Below, one piece after another: positions 21,805 to 32,458 of a DNA stretch of 64,000 bases. Every line of letters starts with the position of its first letter. Position 1 is the stretch's first letter. The translations under genes and the position numbers were made by a program. The notes under the pieces were generated by a model that saw only the letters and a list, made by a program, of their open reading frames with translations, did no database searches and was not told where the DNA came from. Location: assembly GCA_024180945.1 (NCBI GenBank), contig JAKSGN010000026.1, forward strand, positions 124,001 to 188,000. Reading direction: 5' to 3'. This DNA comes from Macrophomina tecta (Eukaryota > Ascomycota > Dothideomycetes > Botryosphaeriales > Botryosphaeriaceae).

Positions 21805-22881
21805 TCCGGGCAATTACGGCTGCCCAGAAGCTAAAGGATAAGGGCAACAGAGTCGTAATCAAATGGGTCCCAGAACATCTCAATGTCCATTGCAGTGAGG
21901 AAGCCGACTTACTAGCAGAGAAGGCCGCCACCCTACCACCGGACACAGACCGACCCAGCCTCGTGTACTACGGTATGCAAGTCAAGAGACGGCTATATGA
22001 CGAGTGGGGAAATCGGCGGAAGTCGACTCCCTCATCCACGTACAGCAAGACTTTCGGTTGGAAGATCAAACGGAAGCTTAAGCCCCCTACTTCGATAAGT
22101 GTCAGACTATTTTGCCTTACTGCCTCAGATCAGCATCTACTCTTTGCCACCACCTCACTACTCCTCATCTTCACAAGCATCGGATAGCGATATCGGCTTC
22201 TACTCTCCTCGGTTATTCAAACACTCATTTATGTATATAAGAAAGCCTACCTCCCTCCCTCTCAGGAGACAGGCAGAATCTACTCTCTTTTCTGACCTCA
22301 CTACTCTTCACTCTAAATCCAACAGTTAAGGAAACAGCATCTGCCTTCTACCAGCTGAAGATAGGACACGGCTACTTCAGGTCCTATCTCCATCGTTTCA
22401 ACCATGCAGAAGACGATGGATGCCCATGCTCTAGTACTACAAAACAAACGCCAAGGCGCCTACTCTAGAATGTCCTCTGTATAGAACCGAAAGGCTCTCA
22501 GTAAAGAATACTCTAAGCGCAAACCGAATGAACCTCCGGTACCTCCTCTCTACAGCCGAAGGAATCTCTGCTACTGTAGACTCACTTCAAAAAACGAAGA
22601 TATCCACGCGTCGGTGGATGCTTAACGACCTTCCCGACGGGATATAAATACGCTCGACGCTCACACTCTTTTTATTTTATTAGTTCTTCGATTATTTCAT
22701 AATGTCTCTAGTCTTTCCTTAGAGGGAAAACCTCTCTTTAGGCATTTAAGCCAACTATTCCTAGTACGAACCTCGACCAACCCCTATATAGAACTCTAAA
22801 AGCAGAAAACGCTCTTACGGCCCGTCTTTAATAGTCTCCGACTCTAAAAGGACGTTAAACTAAAAAAATAAATAAATAAGT
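21805..22881 (+). pseudogene. LINE-A (Tad-like) 3' fragment, interrupted by a solo LTR
   Basis: Resembles the end of ORF2 of the full-length LINE at 33209-39058. The RNase H C-terminus (VIKWVPEHLNVH, then EEADLLA) and the tail domain (YDEWGNRRKS, TFGWKIKRKL) are followed, after a solo LTR, by TASAFYQLKIGHGYF and a Cys/His block. The 3' untranslated region ends in (TAAA) repeats at about 22860-22881. Several lesions are present (His to Cys changes, frameshifts near the Cys block). The element is 5'-truncated near 21805 and its tail abuts a hAT transposase fragment at 22884. Confidence 0.85.
22100..22324 (+). repeat. Solo LTR, TGTCAGAC..AATCCAACA family, 225 bp
   Basis: Starts TGTCAGACTATTTTGCC and ends AAATCCAACA inside the LINE-A fragment. 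The same family occurs in reverse at 58915-59153 with a perfect target duplication. Flanks here, GATAAG and GTTAAG, agree only approximately, so the duplication has mutated. Confidence 0.8.
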
Positions 22882-22883
22882 CC

Positions 22884-23944
22884 CTTAAAACTGCCCCAGC
22901 GCGTTAAGACGCCTAGGACGAGGCTGGTGATAGAGCCGTTGTTTCTGACGCATATATCCTTGAGCAGCTGCCGAGTCTTCGAAGCCTTGCGAATAAACGC
23001 ACTGATTAAGTTATCTGCTTATAGGTACGCGCATACACCGGCACCAACGACAGAATGTCCTTCATCAGCAGCTGGAGGCCGTGTGAGTCGCATAGCACAG
23101 GAAACACGTGCTTGAATAGAGGGCCAGCGCTTATAAGCTTGAGCATGGCTCTCGTCGTTGCGCACGTATCTACTACCCAGCTGTTAACCTTCCAAGCGTG
23201 TTCAGCGCCGCCTACAGCCTGAGGAACGACTGCGCGGTTCGCCTCCCAGAGAGCAGCTGGAGTAGCCTCGTGCAAACCAAGTTCAGTCATCTTTAAGAAG
23301 AGCGAATCTGAACCAGGCATCACTACTGACGTGCTTAATATACGCGCGCCGCTGCGTGCGTCACTTTCGTCAGAAACGAAGTTCAGCTGCTTCTGCGTGC
23401 GGATAAGAGCCAGTACCTCCGCCTCGCATTGATCCTTCGTTAGCGCAAGCAACAGCAACTTAGCAAACTTATTCCGCTTGGGCGGCTCATGGCTCGCGTT
23501 CAGTGCGTTCAGATATTTCAGCATAGCCGGCTGCTCAAATACACTGAACGGGAGGCCGGCTTCGAAGATAGTAGTAGCAGGCAGCTGCTGCAGCTGCTCC
23601 TCAGTATAAAGGCTCATACTCCCAGTGAGCCTCCGCTGGTGAAGCCGAGGCTCAGGCGTACGCGCAACACCAAGGGATGATACCGACGAGGCTTGAGAAG
23701 GAGCCGGCGAGCCAACGAACGAAGACTCAGGCGTTGAGCTGAAGAACAGCGGGAGCCTCTGAGGGCCCTTTTGGTACGCCGTGCACGTCCGCAAGTGCCC
23801 CTTCAACACCCCTACCTTGGTTGCTGAACGCCGCCAGCCGCAGTGGTTACACTCACGGAGCCCAAGCTTCGTACCCGTTGCAGACGGCTCGATGATGGTG
23901 AACTCATTGTATACCGCCTGATTCCCGTTACGTGGACCTCTCAT
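22884..23944 (-). pseudogene. hAT-5 transposase fragment with BED zinc finger
   Basis: From the ATG at 23942-23944 the frame begins with a BED-type finger (ECNHCGWRRSATKVGVLKGHLRTC), then a Ser/Pro-rich linker, then the conserved fungal hAT core (LPFSVFEQPAMLKYLNALN; GSDSLFLKMTELGLHEATPAALW; NSWVVDTCATTRAMLKLI; FPVLCDSHGLQLLMKDIL). The frame stops at about 23006 and continues one frame over (LISAFIRKASKTRQLLKDI, then VLGVLTRWGS) to about 22884, where the LINE-A tail cuts it off. A one-base loss near 23012 explains the shift. The dimerisation domain is missing. A sequence near 24130-24190 with repeated TTGCCGGCAAT and ending CCACCCCTA may be its terminus. Confidence 0.8.
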
Positions 23945-24194
23945 AATGATGTACAAGAGAGACGAGAGGCGCTGAACGCGAATAACACGAGGAATAGGAT
24001 AGAGAGACAGCAACGTGTATACGCAATTTTTGCATGTGGGACTCAACACCAAGCCTTTGCGCTAAGCCTCTCATGGATATACACTTACACATAAGCAGAT
24101 GGTAATTGCCAGCGTCAATTACCGGTATTTCCCGCAATTGACGGCTGCCGGCAATACGTTTCAAATTGCCGGCAATAGTCCACCCCTAATTAGG

Positions 24195-24974
24195 GAGCTG
24201 AAGGAATGCTGCGTACAGGTTTAGCGTCTATATTGATGCACTCGTACGTCCGGGCGAATGACACCACTCTATTTGTCCAGTTATTCTACTGAAAATCGTG
24301 CCTACTGATCTTGCGCTACTATAGGTATTTCTTGTGCCTGACAAAAAGAGACAATCGAAGACGATTGGTTTTATCGAAGCCAATGGGTTCTCGCAAAATC
24401 GAGCGTAAGAGCAAGCAGAGGCAACACGGAGTCGCAAGTCGGGTGGGGAGCCGAAGGGCGAAGACATCCTTCAAATAAATACGCCGTGGAAATTCGCCAA
24501 GACACTAGTTTCTTGATCCTTCTCACGTCCCCGTCTCGGTCTTCTCCCGCTGACACCTTAAAGTCGTCCCCTCAACACTGTACTGCAGACATCACACTGG
24601 CAAGACATCTTTGCCGATTACATTGACTATTGAAGAACTATAGTATAGCATTAACATAAGCTTTGATCGGAGTCCTTACTAGCTGGCGCACAATCCAGCG
24701 ATCGCGGAGAGGTGGCTCAGTGCTAAATTATATTTGTTGTAGGAGAGCTTATATCTTTGCACGCTCTCGCCCACGCTTCGACCCTGTAATATTGGCAGCA
24801 TGTTGCTGCACATCTCTCACGGCTAACTGTGCCTTGGATCACCGAGCTCACGAGGCTTTGTTGGCTTCTCCGGGAAGCTTCCACACGTCGAGGCAATCTC
24901 CACATTTCCCAAGCCAAATCCTGCTCAGCTCGCGCCAAACGCGCACTCGCGATTCCGCATCCTCCTAAGCCTCC
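24195..24974. other. Gap without supported gene
   Basis: Short frames only. No domain, splice pattern or repeat terminus could be recognised here. Confidence 0.35.
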
Positions 24975-25145
24975 TGTTGGATCAATCACGTGTTTCAAGG
25001 TCTCCTTATTATCACACCACATCGCTTAGCTACAATTACTCGTATAAGAGGCGGTCGGGTCACCAACCCTCTCCCTCTTCATGCCAATCAATGCCAATCC
25101 ACTTTCTTCATCACTGAATAAGCTGTCACCTCACTTGTTCCAACA
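24975..25145 (+). repeat. Solo LTR, 171 bp
   Basis: Starts TGTTGGATCAATCACGTG and ends TTGTTCCAACA. Same family as 21409 and 40218, with an extra stretch of about 25 bp. No matching target duplication is visible; its right end meets the LINE-C copy at 25146. Confidence 0.75.
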
Positions 25146-25762
25146 GAAGCTGTCAAAGAGAAATGTCCAAGCAACTAATCTGCGCCCTATTAGCTAATCC
25201 CACGCTAGCCTTTTAACCGGTTTATTGCACATCTGGCCTAACCTAATACGCGTTTCATTTGATATAAAGTCATCCCAGCTGAGTGTGGGCGACAAATTAT
25301 ATCCCTTTGTTGGCCAGCCACGTGACCGTTGTAACAGGCGGGCCTCTGCCTCTAAGGATCCAAACACCAAAGAGGGACTGGTAGCAACTAGAGACTGAGA
25401 GCTCAATCCTTCTCTGAGCAAAGCAATCCCTTCTCCAACCAGCCGTCACGCCGCTACAGGGACTGACAGCACTCGGGAAGTGGTCTCGAAGGGGATGGTA
25501 CGAGGGGTGCATGGAGGACAGCTCTGCTTTTACATTTCCTTTTTTTCCTTGCGTTCGTTAAGCTTTATCTATTAGCCGATTTGTCCGTGTCTATTTTCAG
25601 ATCGTTGAACTGGAGGGAGGTATGGTTTCTTTGCATACAGTGTGCTGGGCCTCGAATGAACCGGGATCCCAATGTAGCTTAGCGTAGGATAGTGTTCTTT
25701 GTCCCTATGGTCTGCTGAGGCCGACGGGGTGTATGAATCATCATCATCATCATCATCAACCC
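25146..25762 (+). repeat. LINE-C/SINE-like repeat, 0.6 kb with (ATC)n tail
   Basis: Runs from AAGCTGTCAAAGAG to GGGTGTATGAATC followed by ATC repeats. It is almost identical to the reverse complement of 49130-49747. It has no coding frame of its own that I trust. The last 110 bp (CTGGGCCTCGAATGAACCGG and the GGCCGACGGGGTG word) recur as short 5'-truncated copies near 21.2, 32.3, 45.9 and 56.6 kb. This pattern and the simple tail suggest target-primed reverse transcription. Confidence 0.75.
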
Positions 25763-25828
25763 CCTCTCGACAGGTTTTCTCCCTCTTTGGTGTTTGGATC
25801 CTTAGAGGCAGAGGCCCGCTCGTTACAA

Positions 25829-26247
25829 TTTGGTACTTCTTCTTCGAAGCTTCAAGCATAGATGCGTATCTACTGTCAACTCGAGGTCTTCCAGATGGCC
25901 AGAAACCACCGTTCAAATCCCAACTTCAGTTTCGAATAAGGCTTTACGAACAACTCTACCAACATTCGCAACGAACAGATGAACGATTTACAAAGAAACC
26001 AGATATACAACAAACAATTCCACGCCAGCAGCACCAATACAGGAAGCTTTGTCGATATGGGAAGGCTTGCAAAGGCTGTTTACTCGCAGGTCGCAAAGCG
26101 GAGCCTCATACGCCTCGAAAACCACTCCAAGAACGTTCCAATAACGTGAACCAATCCCAACGAATACGAAGAACCTTGTATGGTTGCTCTGTATGTCAAG
26201 TTCATCTTTGTGAAGGCGATTGTTGGAAGAATCACTTGAATAGCTTG
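25829..26247 (+). pseudogene. piggyBac-type transposase C-terminal fragment
   Basis: The frame reads IWYFFFEASSIDAYLL, matching the conserved helix after the catalytic core of piggyBac transposases. It is followed by about 90 basic residues and a Cys-rich end (CRYGKACKGCLL, then YGCSVCQVHLCEGDCWKNH), the family's C-terminal zinc-binding ring. The catalytic domain is absent; a 50-bp inverted piece of LINE-C (25775-25828) replaces the upstream part. Downstream, 26252-26400 contains two direct copies of AAAACACCAAGATTT, perhaps subterminal repeats of the element. Confidence 0.75.
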
Positions 26248-26249
26248 TA

Positions 26250-27790
26250 ATTTAGGCCTAAAACACCAAGATTTTGCGCGTAATTCATTTTATATAGACT
26301 CGAATAGGTTCATTATGATTTAACAATTTTAACGGCCTTAAAACACCAAGATTTGGTTGAATAATCAATATTCTATGGCTGCGAATAGCCTCAGTTGAGT
26401 TTGGTGTTGCAACCCCTGTCGCCCTAGTCGCGCTAAAAGGCCCTCACAGAGCGAGTACATACCTGGCCAACGAGCACATAACGTTAGTTCTTACGTTTCG
26501 AGGCGATGGTTTCTTTGAACCGGAAGGTGATTCTCCCTGAACGCCTTCTGTGACCCGAGCTAATTTGGAGTACTTGGTACTTGGTTGTGCCTTCTCGATT
26601 TTACGCTTCGGCGTAGGATTTCTATTTGTGGAAGTTCGAATAGCTTCTTGACGACTTTCCCGAAATGGCGTTCCGTGATAGTTATCCCTATTGTCGCCGG
26701 ACTGGGTAGTCATTTCGACGCGCTGGCATCTACCGTCCATACTAACGTGTTGACTCCGATGCTTAGGAGTGCCCCTACTGAATGGCGCAAAGACGTGCAT
26801 CGTCTGAACAGAAAAATGATGGTTAAAACGGTAATGGTACAAGGAAGAGGCAGATGTAAAAACGAGTTAACTTAGACATTTTAACTCTGCTGTTGGATCT
26901 ATATGTTATCAACGAGTCCCTTTTCAATTCTTACACTAAGGGCTAAAGTGGGTCTAAGGCCTTGTATGTCGCTCCGCTTGGCAGACGGGATGCGTTCGGC
27001 CGAGGCCATTGGGGGAGATGATCTGATTATTGCTGCCGTAAACGAAGATAACCCTGCTTACCGACGTAGGTCAGTTGAGGTTGACGCTATAGCTGCAAGG
27101 GTTTCTGAAATGACCGCAAGCTTCATGCGGAGATGTACCGTAGCGGAAGCGGCCACGGCCTGTCTGGTTCGGCTAGCGGCATGGTGTCTGTGCGATGTGA
27201 CATATCGAAGTGTGCGCAGCCTTGGCCCGTTTACCGAGGAGAACTGACGGCCTTTGAAAGAGAAGTCGAGCTAACTTATGTCACCGCACCAGTCGAGCGA
27301 TTAGGCCGAGGGAATTTCGTTGGAGGAACTGGACTTGCGCCTGGTGTGGGTACTCAGCGCGCGCACGGATTTCAGATATTGCGCCATGCTACATGTCGTC
27401 TGTCAGCAACGGCGATAGCATACATAGACCCCTCGCCTCTATCCGTCCTCCACGTCTGCAGCGTCTCCCGCTTCTGCTGCCGCATTATGTCTGCTTGAGG
27501 CCTTCGCTTGCGTCGCGAATTTCGTCACCCCGTAGCAAAGGCTACCTTCAGATCATGCCACAAGGAATAATAAAATTATTAAGCGATACATACGTCCGAA
27601 AATGCGCTGCTTATCGCGGATTATGCCTCTATCACACTGCTGAGCGCTCCTCAGTATCGATGTGGCTGATGTTTAACAGAGCAAGTAAGCCCTATTCTAT
27701 GACTAGAGTGTTACAACACGCTCAGGGTTGGTAGACGATGACAAGAATTACTGGTGTAATTCCTCAGGAAGCGCTGCGGCACAGTCGCAG
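26250..27790. other. Gap, 1.5 kb, no supported gene
   Basis: Frames of 95-133 codons occur on both strands but none has a recognisable domain, and they overlap each other. The first 150 bp are probably the 3' end of the piggyBac element. Confidence 0.35.
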
Positions 27791-27795
27791 GTGAT

Positions 27796-28331
27796 GATGA
27801 TGATGAATTCATAGTACGTCCCAGCCGCCGGAGGCAGCTATGCGGCATGCGGCCGGCTCCTTCGCTTCCGTTGGACCCATCTGAGTCTAAGCGGGGCCAT
27901 AAGAGCTAGCCTTTCACTATCTATCCTGCATAACTCCACAGACATGTCTCTTGGCGCCACGGTCTCCCCCCAGCGCAGGCTTCTCCCGTGAACTATCCCG
28001 TCTTCCTCCAGTGTCAAGCTTCATGTCGTGAGCGTGATGTCGCTCCAAATTGCCCAAGGAGCCTGGTTGCCACCATGAACTTTCCTGCTGCTATGGCTGT
28101 GCTGCGCTGGCTCAGCAGCTTCCTCAGATCCATCGTCCATTGCCTCCTCCCCTTCTTATCCGGCGTGCGGAAGGTGAGTTCTTAGCTCGCTAAATTTGCT
28201 ACATGAGTATAGCACGTGGCTGACTGTCTGCAGTCCACGCCCACAGTCGCACTCGCCCGACATCACGCCTGGCACCCGTCTTAGATGGAGGAAGTGTCTT
28301 AGCCCGATCTTGCCTGTTCTCATCTGCACCA
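27796..28331 (-). pseudogene. LINE-B 3' end, truncated
   Basis: On the minus strand it carries the last codons of a LINE ORF2 (VVATKLLGQFGATSRSRHEA-like ending near 28010) and a 3' untranslated region ending in (ATC)n at about 27796-27812. It is an inverted paralogue of 29192-29560 and reads in the opposite direction. Confidence 0.7.
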
Positions 28332-28490
28332 TCATGATGATGATGGATTCATAGACCGTCCCACCGTCCCAGCCGCCGAAGGTAGCTATGCGGCATGCGT
28401 TCGGCTCATTCGCGCCCGCTAGACCCGCTTGAATCTAAGCGAGGCGGTATGGCCTGACCTGCTCTCTACCTATCCTGCATATCTCTTCTC
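28325..28490 (-). repeat. LINE-B 3' UTR fragment with (ATC)n tail
   Basis: A second, shorter minus-strand copy of the LINE-B 3' UTR (GCATGCCGCATAGCTACC word, tail ATC repeats at 28328-28345). It is 5'-truncated where the plus-strand LINE-B fragment begins. Confidence 0.65.
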
Positions 28491-29512
28491 CCCCCCATGG
28501 CAGAAGCCGCCTGACGTGTGCATAACTAACTCACGCGAGCTGGCGATATCTCAACACGACCAGATCAGAAAGGACACAGAGGCGCTAGCCATCTACACCG
28601 ACGGCAGCGCAATAGACGGCCATGTCGGTGCCGCAGCGATGGCTCCTATCACCAATACGAGGCGCACGAGGTATATGGGCACGACAAAGTCTACGACAGT
28701 TTTCGCCAAGGAGCTTCAGGGTATAATAATGGCGCTCGAGCTTGCAGGAATTGAGACAGCGCACGGCAAGCAAAAGATAGCCATCTTTACTAACAATCAG
28801 GCAGCGCCGCGCGCGCTGGTGACACCTGGCGAGCAGTCCGGACAATGCTTACTGAGCTTCATCATCACGAAGCTGACAGGGCTCCAGCAGAAGGGCGTAT
28901 CCGTTGACTTTCACTGCATCCCCTCCCACCAGGGAGTGCCGGGCAACGAAGAGGCGGACAGACTCGCCAAAGTGGTAGCCCGGGAGGGGCGGGCCCTGGA
29001 GCACAGAACGCAGCTAAACACACAAACAAGCTTGGTGGCAGCACTTAAGCAAGCTATTAACCAGGCAATAATGGAAGAATGGAAGCAGACCTAGCGCGAC
29101 AACGAACGAGGCCGGCAGCTCTTTAAACTAGTTCCGGAGCCGAGCAGGAAAACACTAGCACTCCACAGAGGCACACCAAGGGCTCTTAGCTCGCTGATGA
29201 TGCAGATGAGGACGGGAAAAATTGGGCTAAGACACTTCCTCTATCAAAGACGGGTACCGGGTGTGACATCGGGCGAGTGCGACTGCGGAAGAGGGCTGCA
29301 GACGGTCGTCCACATGCTGTACGTATGTAGTAAGTTCAGCGAGCTAAGACTCACCTTCCGCACGCCGGATGAGAGGAGGCGGAGGAGTTGGACGACGGAT
29401 CTGAGGAAGCTGCTGAGCCAGCGCAGCACGGCCGTTGCAGCAGCAAAGTTCATAATAGCAACCAAGCTCCTTGGGCAATTTGGAGCGACATCCCACTCAC
29501 GACATGAAGCTT
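28491..29512 (+). pseudogene. LINE-B ORF2 C-terminus with RNase H domain
   Basis: An open frame carries an RNase H domain: IYTDGSAIDGHVGAAA (first Asp), FAKELQGIIMALELAG (Glu), IFTNNQAAPRAL (here Asn stands where the catalytic Asp of the family is expected) and GNEEADRLAK (last Asp). After the TAG at 29092-29094 the same frame continues through the Cys-containing tail (CDCGRGLQTVVHMLYVC) to GATSHSRHEA at 29512. The stop and the Asp-to-Asn change mark it as inactive. Endonuclease and RT are missing. Confidence 0.8.
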
Positions 29513-29559
29513 GACACTGGAGGAAGACGGAATAGTTTGCGGAGGTTGCTGCAGGGTGG

Positions 29560-29896
29560 TCAACAATTCAACGACATTGCAACGCGTTAAACGTTGATTA
29601 AAAGCTTGGCAATCAACGCAGCGTCAACGAGGCTTACTAGAGGGCTCAATTAACGTCCACGTGATGCCTCGTTAATTGACGACTATTGAACACGTTGCGT
29701 TGACGACCCAGCTAACCGCTCAGCCGGCCGCCCAGCCCTGCCCTCGGCTATCACCACTCCTCTGGTCACGGTGTTGAGTTTGCCTGAGGCCGGAGATGAC
29801 CCTATTAGCCAATAAAATTTGCCTTCAAACACAAAGCCGGAGCCCTACTTCAACCGTTCCCATAATCGCTGTCGCCATCTCGTTACCTCTCATAGC
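29560..29896. other. Gap with an inverted-repeat patch
   Basis: No gene. Around 29575-29710, CAACGCGTTAAACG-type and ACGTTGCGTTGACG-type words face each other across 100 bp and could be the ends of a miniature element. No target duplication was found. Confidence 0.35.
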
Positions 29897-30010
29897 TGAT
29901 GGAATTCGCGTTTGATCAGTCGAAATCCATGAATGAATGACTTGATTGCTTTGTTGTTGAGGCGCTCTTGGTATTGGGTCCCAAGACGTCTCAGAATGAA
30001 TAAGCTAATA

Positions 30011-31859
30011 ACGTATCCCACAAGCGAGTGAGCCACCCAAGCGAGTGAGCCACCCCATCAACAAAACGCGACATCCTCGCGTTAATCAACAATGCATCAA
30101 CCAAACCACGTTCAGTCTACCCCTTATGAAGCTCGAGTGTTCTTAGCGAAACAAGCTATCGACCAAGACCAAATTACAAGCAATCGACTCGCTGCGAGCA
30201 CGTATAACATCAACCGATCAACCCTTAAGCGTCGACGCGACGGGATCCCTTCACGACGCGATTGCACGCCTAATTCTCGAAAACTCACGCCCTTCGAGGA
30301 ATCAGTTCTTGCCAAACATGTCCTCGATCTAGATTCGCGAGGATTTCCGCCGCGATTAAGTGCTGTTGAAGGTATGGCAAATAAGCTACTCGCCGACCGC
30401 GCCGGAGGTACCGTTGGCAAGAACTGGTCGTCCAACTTCGTAAGACGGACTCCCGAGCTAAAAACACGTCTGAATCGAAAGTATGACTATGAGCGAGCTA
30501 AATGCGAGGACCCAGAGCTTATCACGCAATGGTTTCGGCTCGTCCAGAACACTATCATGAAGTATGGGATCGCGGACGGTGACATCTACAACTTCGATGA
30601 AGCCGGCTTCCTCATGGGCATGATTGCAGCCGGAATGGTTGTCACAGCATCGGAGCGACGCGCTCGATCCAAATCAGTCCAGCCAGGCAATCGCGAATGG
30701 GTTACGGTGATCCAGGGAGTCAACGCCGAGGGCTGGGCGATTCCGCCGTTCGTGATTTTCAAGGGACAACGCCACCTTTCTGCTTGGTACAGCGACGACA
30801 TACCAGGCAATTGGGTCATCGCATTAAGCGAAAACGGCTGGACGACGAACGAGCTTGGTCTGCAGTGGCTGCAGCACTCCGAATAGCACACAAAGGATCG
30901 CACAACTGGAGCATGGCGACTTCTGATTCTTGACGGCCACGCGAGCCACAATTCGGCCGAATTCGACGCGTTCTGCCAGGAACGCAAGATCATCACGCTC
31001 TTCATGCCTACGCATTCATCGCACCTCCTCCAGCCGCTCGATGTAGGCTGTTTTGTGCCTCTCAAGGAGGCGTACGGAAAGCAGGTTGAAGAGCTGATGC
31101 GATCCCACATCAACCACATCACGAAGCTCGAGTTTCTGCCTGCGTTCAAAACGGCGTTCGAAGCCGCATTCACGCAGCAGAATATCGTAGGCGGCTTCCG
31201 AGGCGCAGGACTGGTTCCGCTCGATCCAGAGGCCGTGATTTCCAAGCTCGATGTCAAGCTTCGGACGCCGACAACCCCCGGGGTAGAGGCTGCAACTTGG
31301 GACTCCCAAACACCGCACAACCCAGCTGAATTGGCCGCTCAAACTGAGCTTATTAGGAACCGGATTGCAAGACATCAGGATAGTTAACCAACGCCAATAA
31401 ATGAGGCGCTGAATCAGCTTGCTAAGGGGGCTCAAATGATGGCGCATTCGGCTGTTCTTTTACAGGCGGAAGTCGCGAATCTTCAAAAGGCAAATGAGGC
31501 CGCAACGCGACGCAAAAGGCGTCAGAGAAAGCGGACTCAGAAGCAAGGGGCCATTAGAGTTCAGGGGGGACAGGATTTGATCGATGAAGCTGCTGTTAAT
31601 CAGCAGATTTCGCAGGAAATGCGTCAAATTGGTGCGCAATCGGGTGGGCCTGCGACGAAGCGACGGCGATGTGGGCAATGCGGCGAAACTGGACATAATT
31701 GTCGTACATGTCAAAAAGGTGCGGAAACGACTGTAGAATAGAATTTGCATTAGAGATAATCGATTTATTAAGCGTTGTGGATTTATCTAGGCTTGAATTA
31801 ATTGGGTTCTGGCGAAGTGGCTCACTCGCTTGGGTGGCTCACTCGCTTGTGGGATACGT
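30011..31859 (+). mobile_element. pogo-C (Fot1/pogo-type), 1849 bp, TA target duplication
   Basis: Terminal inverted repeats start ACGTATCCCACAAGCGAG. Each end has two head-to-tail copies of AAGCGAGTGAGCCACC. The element is flanked by TA at 30009-30010 and 31860-31861. The empty paralogue (around 20698) has a single TA, confirming the ends. Confidence 0.95.
30092..31741 (+). pseudogene. pogo-C transposase with two in-frame stops
   Basis: One frame from the ATG at 30092 covers a psq-type HTH, a CENP-B-type DNA-binding domain (LTPFEESVLAKHVLDLDSRGF), a DDE_1 core (NFDEAGFLMGM; LLILDGHASHNSAEF; LQPLDVGCFVPL) and a C-terminal zinc knuckle (CGQCGETGHNCRTC). TAG at 30884-30886 cuts it before the second catalytic Asp, and TAA at 31385-31387 cuts it again. 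The rest is open, so the lesions are few and fairly recent. Not active as it stands. Confidence 0.9.
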
Positions 31860-31971
31860 TATACTATCCAATAACATAACGGAGGTGATTGAGCTCATTT
31901 TCCATCACAAGTCACTCTCAATTGTCGACCAACCTAGAGGATGTGGCTAACTCACCTCGCGACTCCCCTGC

Positions 31972-32012
31972 TGGGGGTTTTTGGGTGGGGGGGAGGGGGA
32001 GGGAGGGGCTGA
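31972..32012 (+). other. G-rich tract with quadruplex potential
   Basis: Six runs of three or more G separated by 1-5 bases within about 40 bp (GGGGG, GGG, GGGGGGG, GGGGG, GGG, GGGG). This meets the usual pattern for an intramolecular G-quadruplex. No gene is adjacent. Confidence 0.6.
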
Positions 32013-32170
32013 TTCACCGACTCTGACCCCGAATTTTCGCTCCTATCTCTGGACACCGAGCGACGGAAGTGCCTATGGAGGCCAGGGCTCTTGTTATTCC
32101 CTAAGGGTCCCATTATAGTAGAGGTAAGCACGGCATATTGTAAAGCCCCACGGAGTGAGCGATAATCTTA

Positions 32171-32307
32171 TGTTGGATTTGGTGGTGATACCATCAATTG
32201 AGAATGAGCGGCATGAGGACTGAGAGGGCCGCTCAGGGGGAGGCCTCTTATCCGTCCTCGCTAATGACTAAGCTAAATCTAATGTACAAACACGTGATAT
32301 TCCAACA
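32171..32307 (-). repeat. Solo LTR, 137 bp, TSD TCTTA
   Basis: On the plus strand it starts TGTTGGATTTGG and ends ATATTCCAACA. Flanks TCTTA (32166-32170) and TCTTA (32308-32312) are identical. Read on the minus strand it has the CACGTG and GATAAGAGGC core of the 21409/40218 family. Confidence 0.9.
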
Positions 32308-32328
32308 TCTTAAAACCAGCCTGGGCTT

Positions 32329-32458
32329 TCACATGTACAGCGTGCTGGGCCTTGAATGAACCGGGATCTCAATGTAGATTAGCGTAGATTAGCGTTCCTT
32401 GTCCCTATGGCCTGCGGAGGCCGACGGGGTGTATAAATCATCATCATCATCATGATGA
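32329..32458 (+). repeat. LINE-C 3' end, 5'-truncated, (ATC)n tail
   Basis: Matches the last 110 bp of the 25146-25762 repeat (AGCGTGCTGGGCCTTGAATG through GGCCGACGGGGTGTATAAATC) and ends in five ATC units. Confidence 0.75.

Larger units (their letters stand above)
29897..31907. repeat. Solo LTR interrupted by pogo-C
   Basis: The left part, 29897-30010, begins TGATGGAATTCG. The right part, 31860-31907, ends CATTTTCCATCA. Joined across pogo-C they resemble the uninterrupted solo LTR at 20581-20746 throughout. Confidence 0.8.

Noticed and set aside
25194..25512. Apparently conserved frames repeated at 49383-49701
   Set aside because: Identity comes from the duplicated repeat as DNA; the frames overlap and have no domain.
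27796..27812. GAT/ATC repeats as possible CRISPR or telomeric repeats
   Set aside because: They are retroelement tails: always next to the same 3' end sequence and without spacers.
30586..31447. Long minus-strand frames across pogo-C (244 and 143 codons)
   Set aside because: Antisense shadow of the transposase; the DDE core, knuckle and CENP-B domain read on the plus strand.
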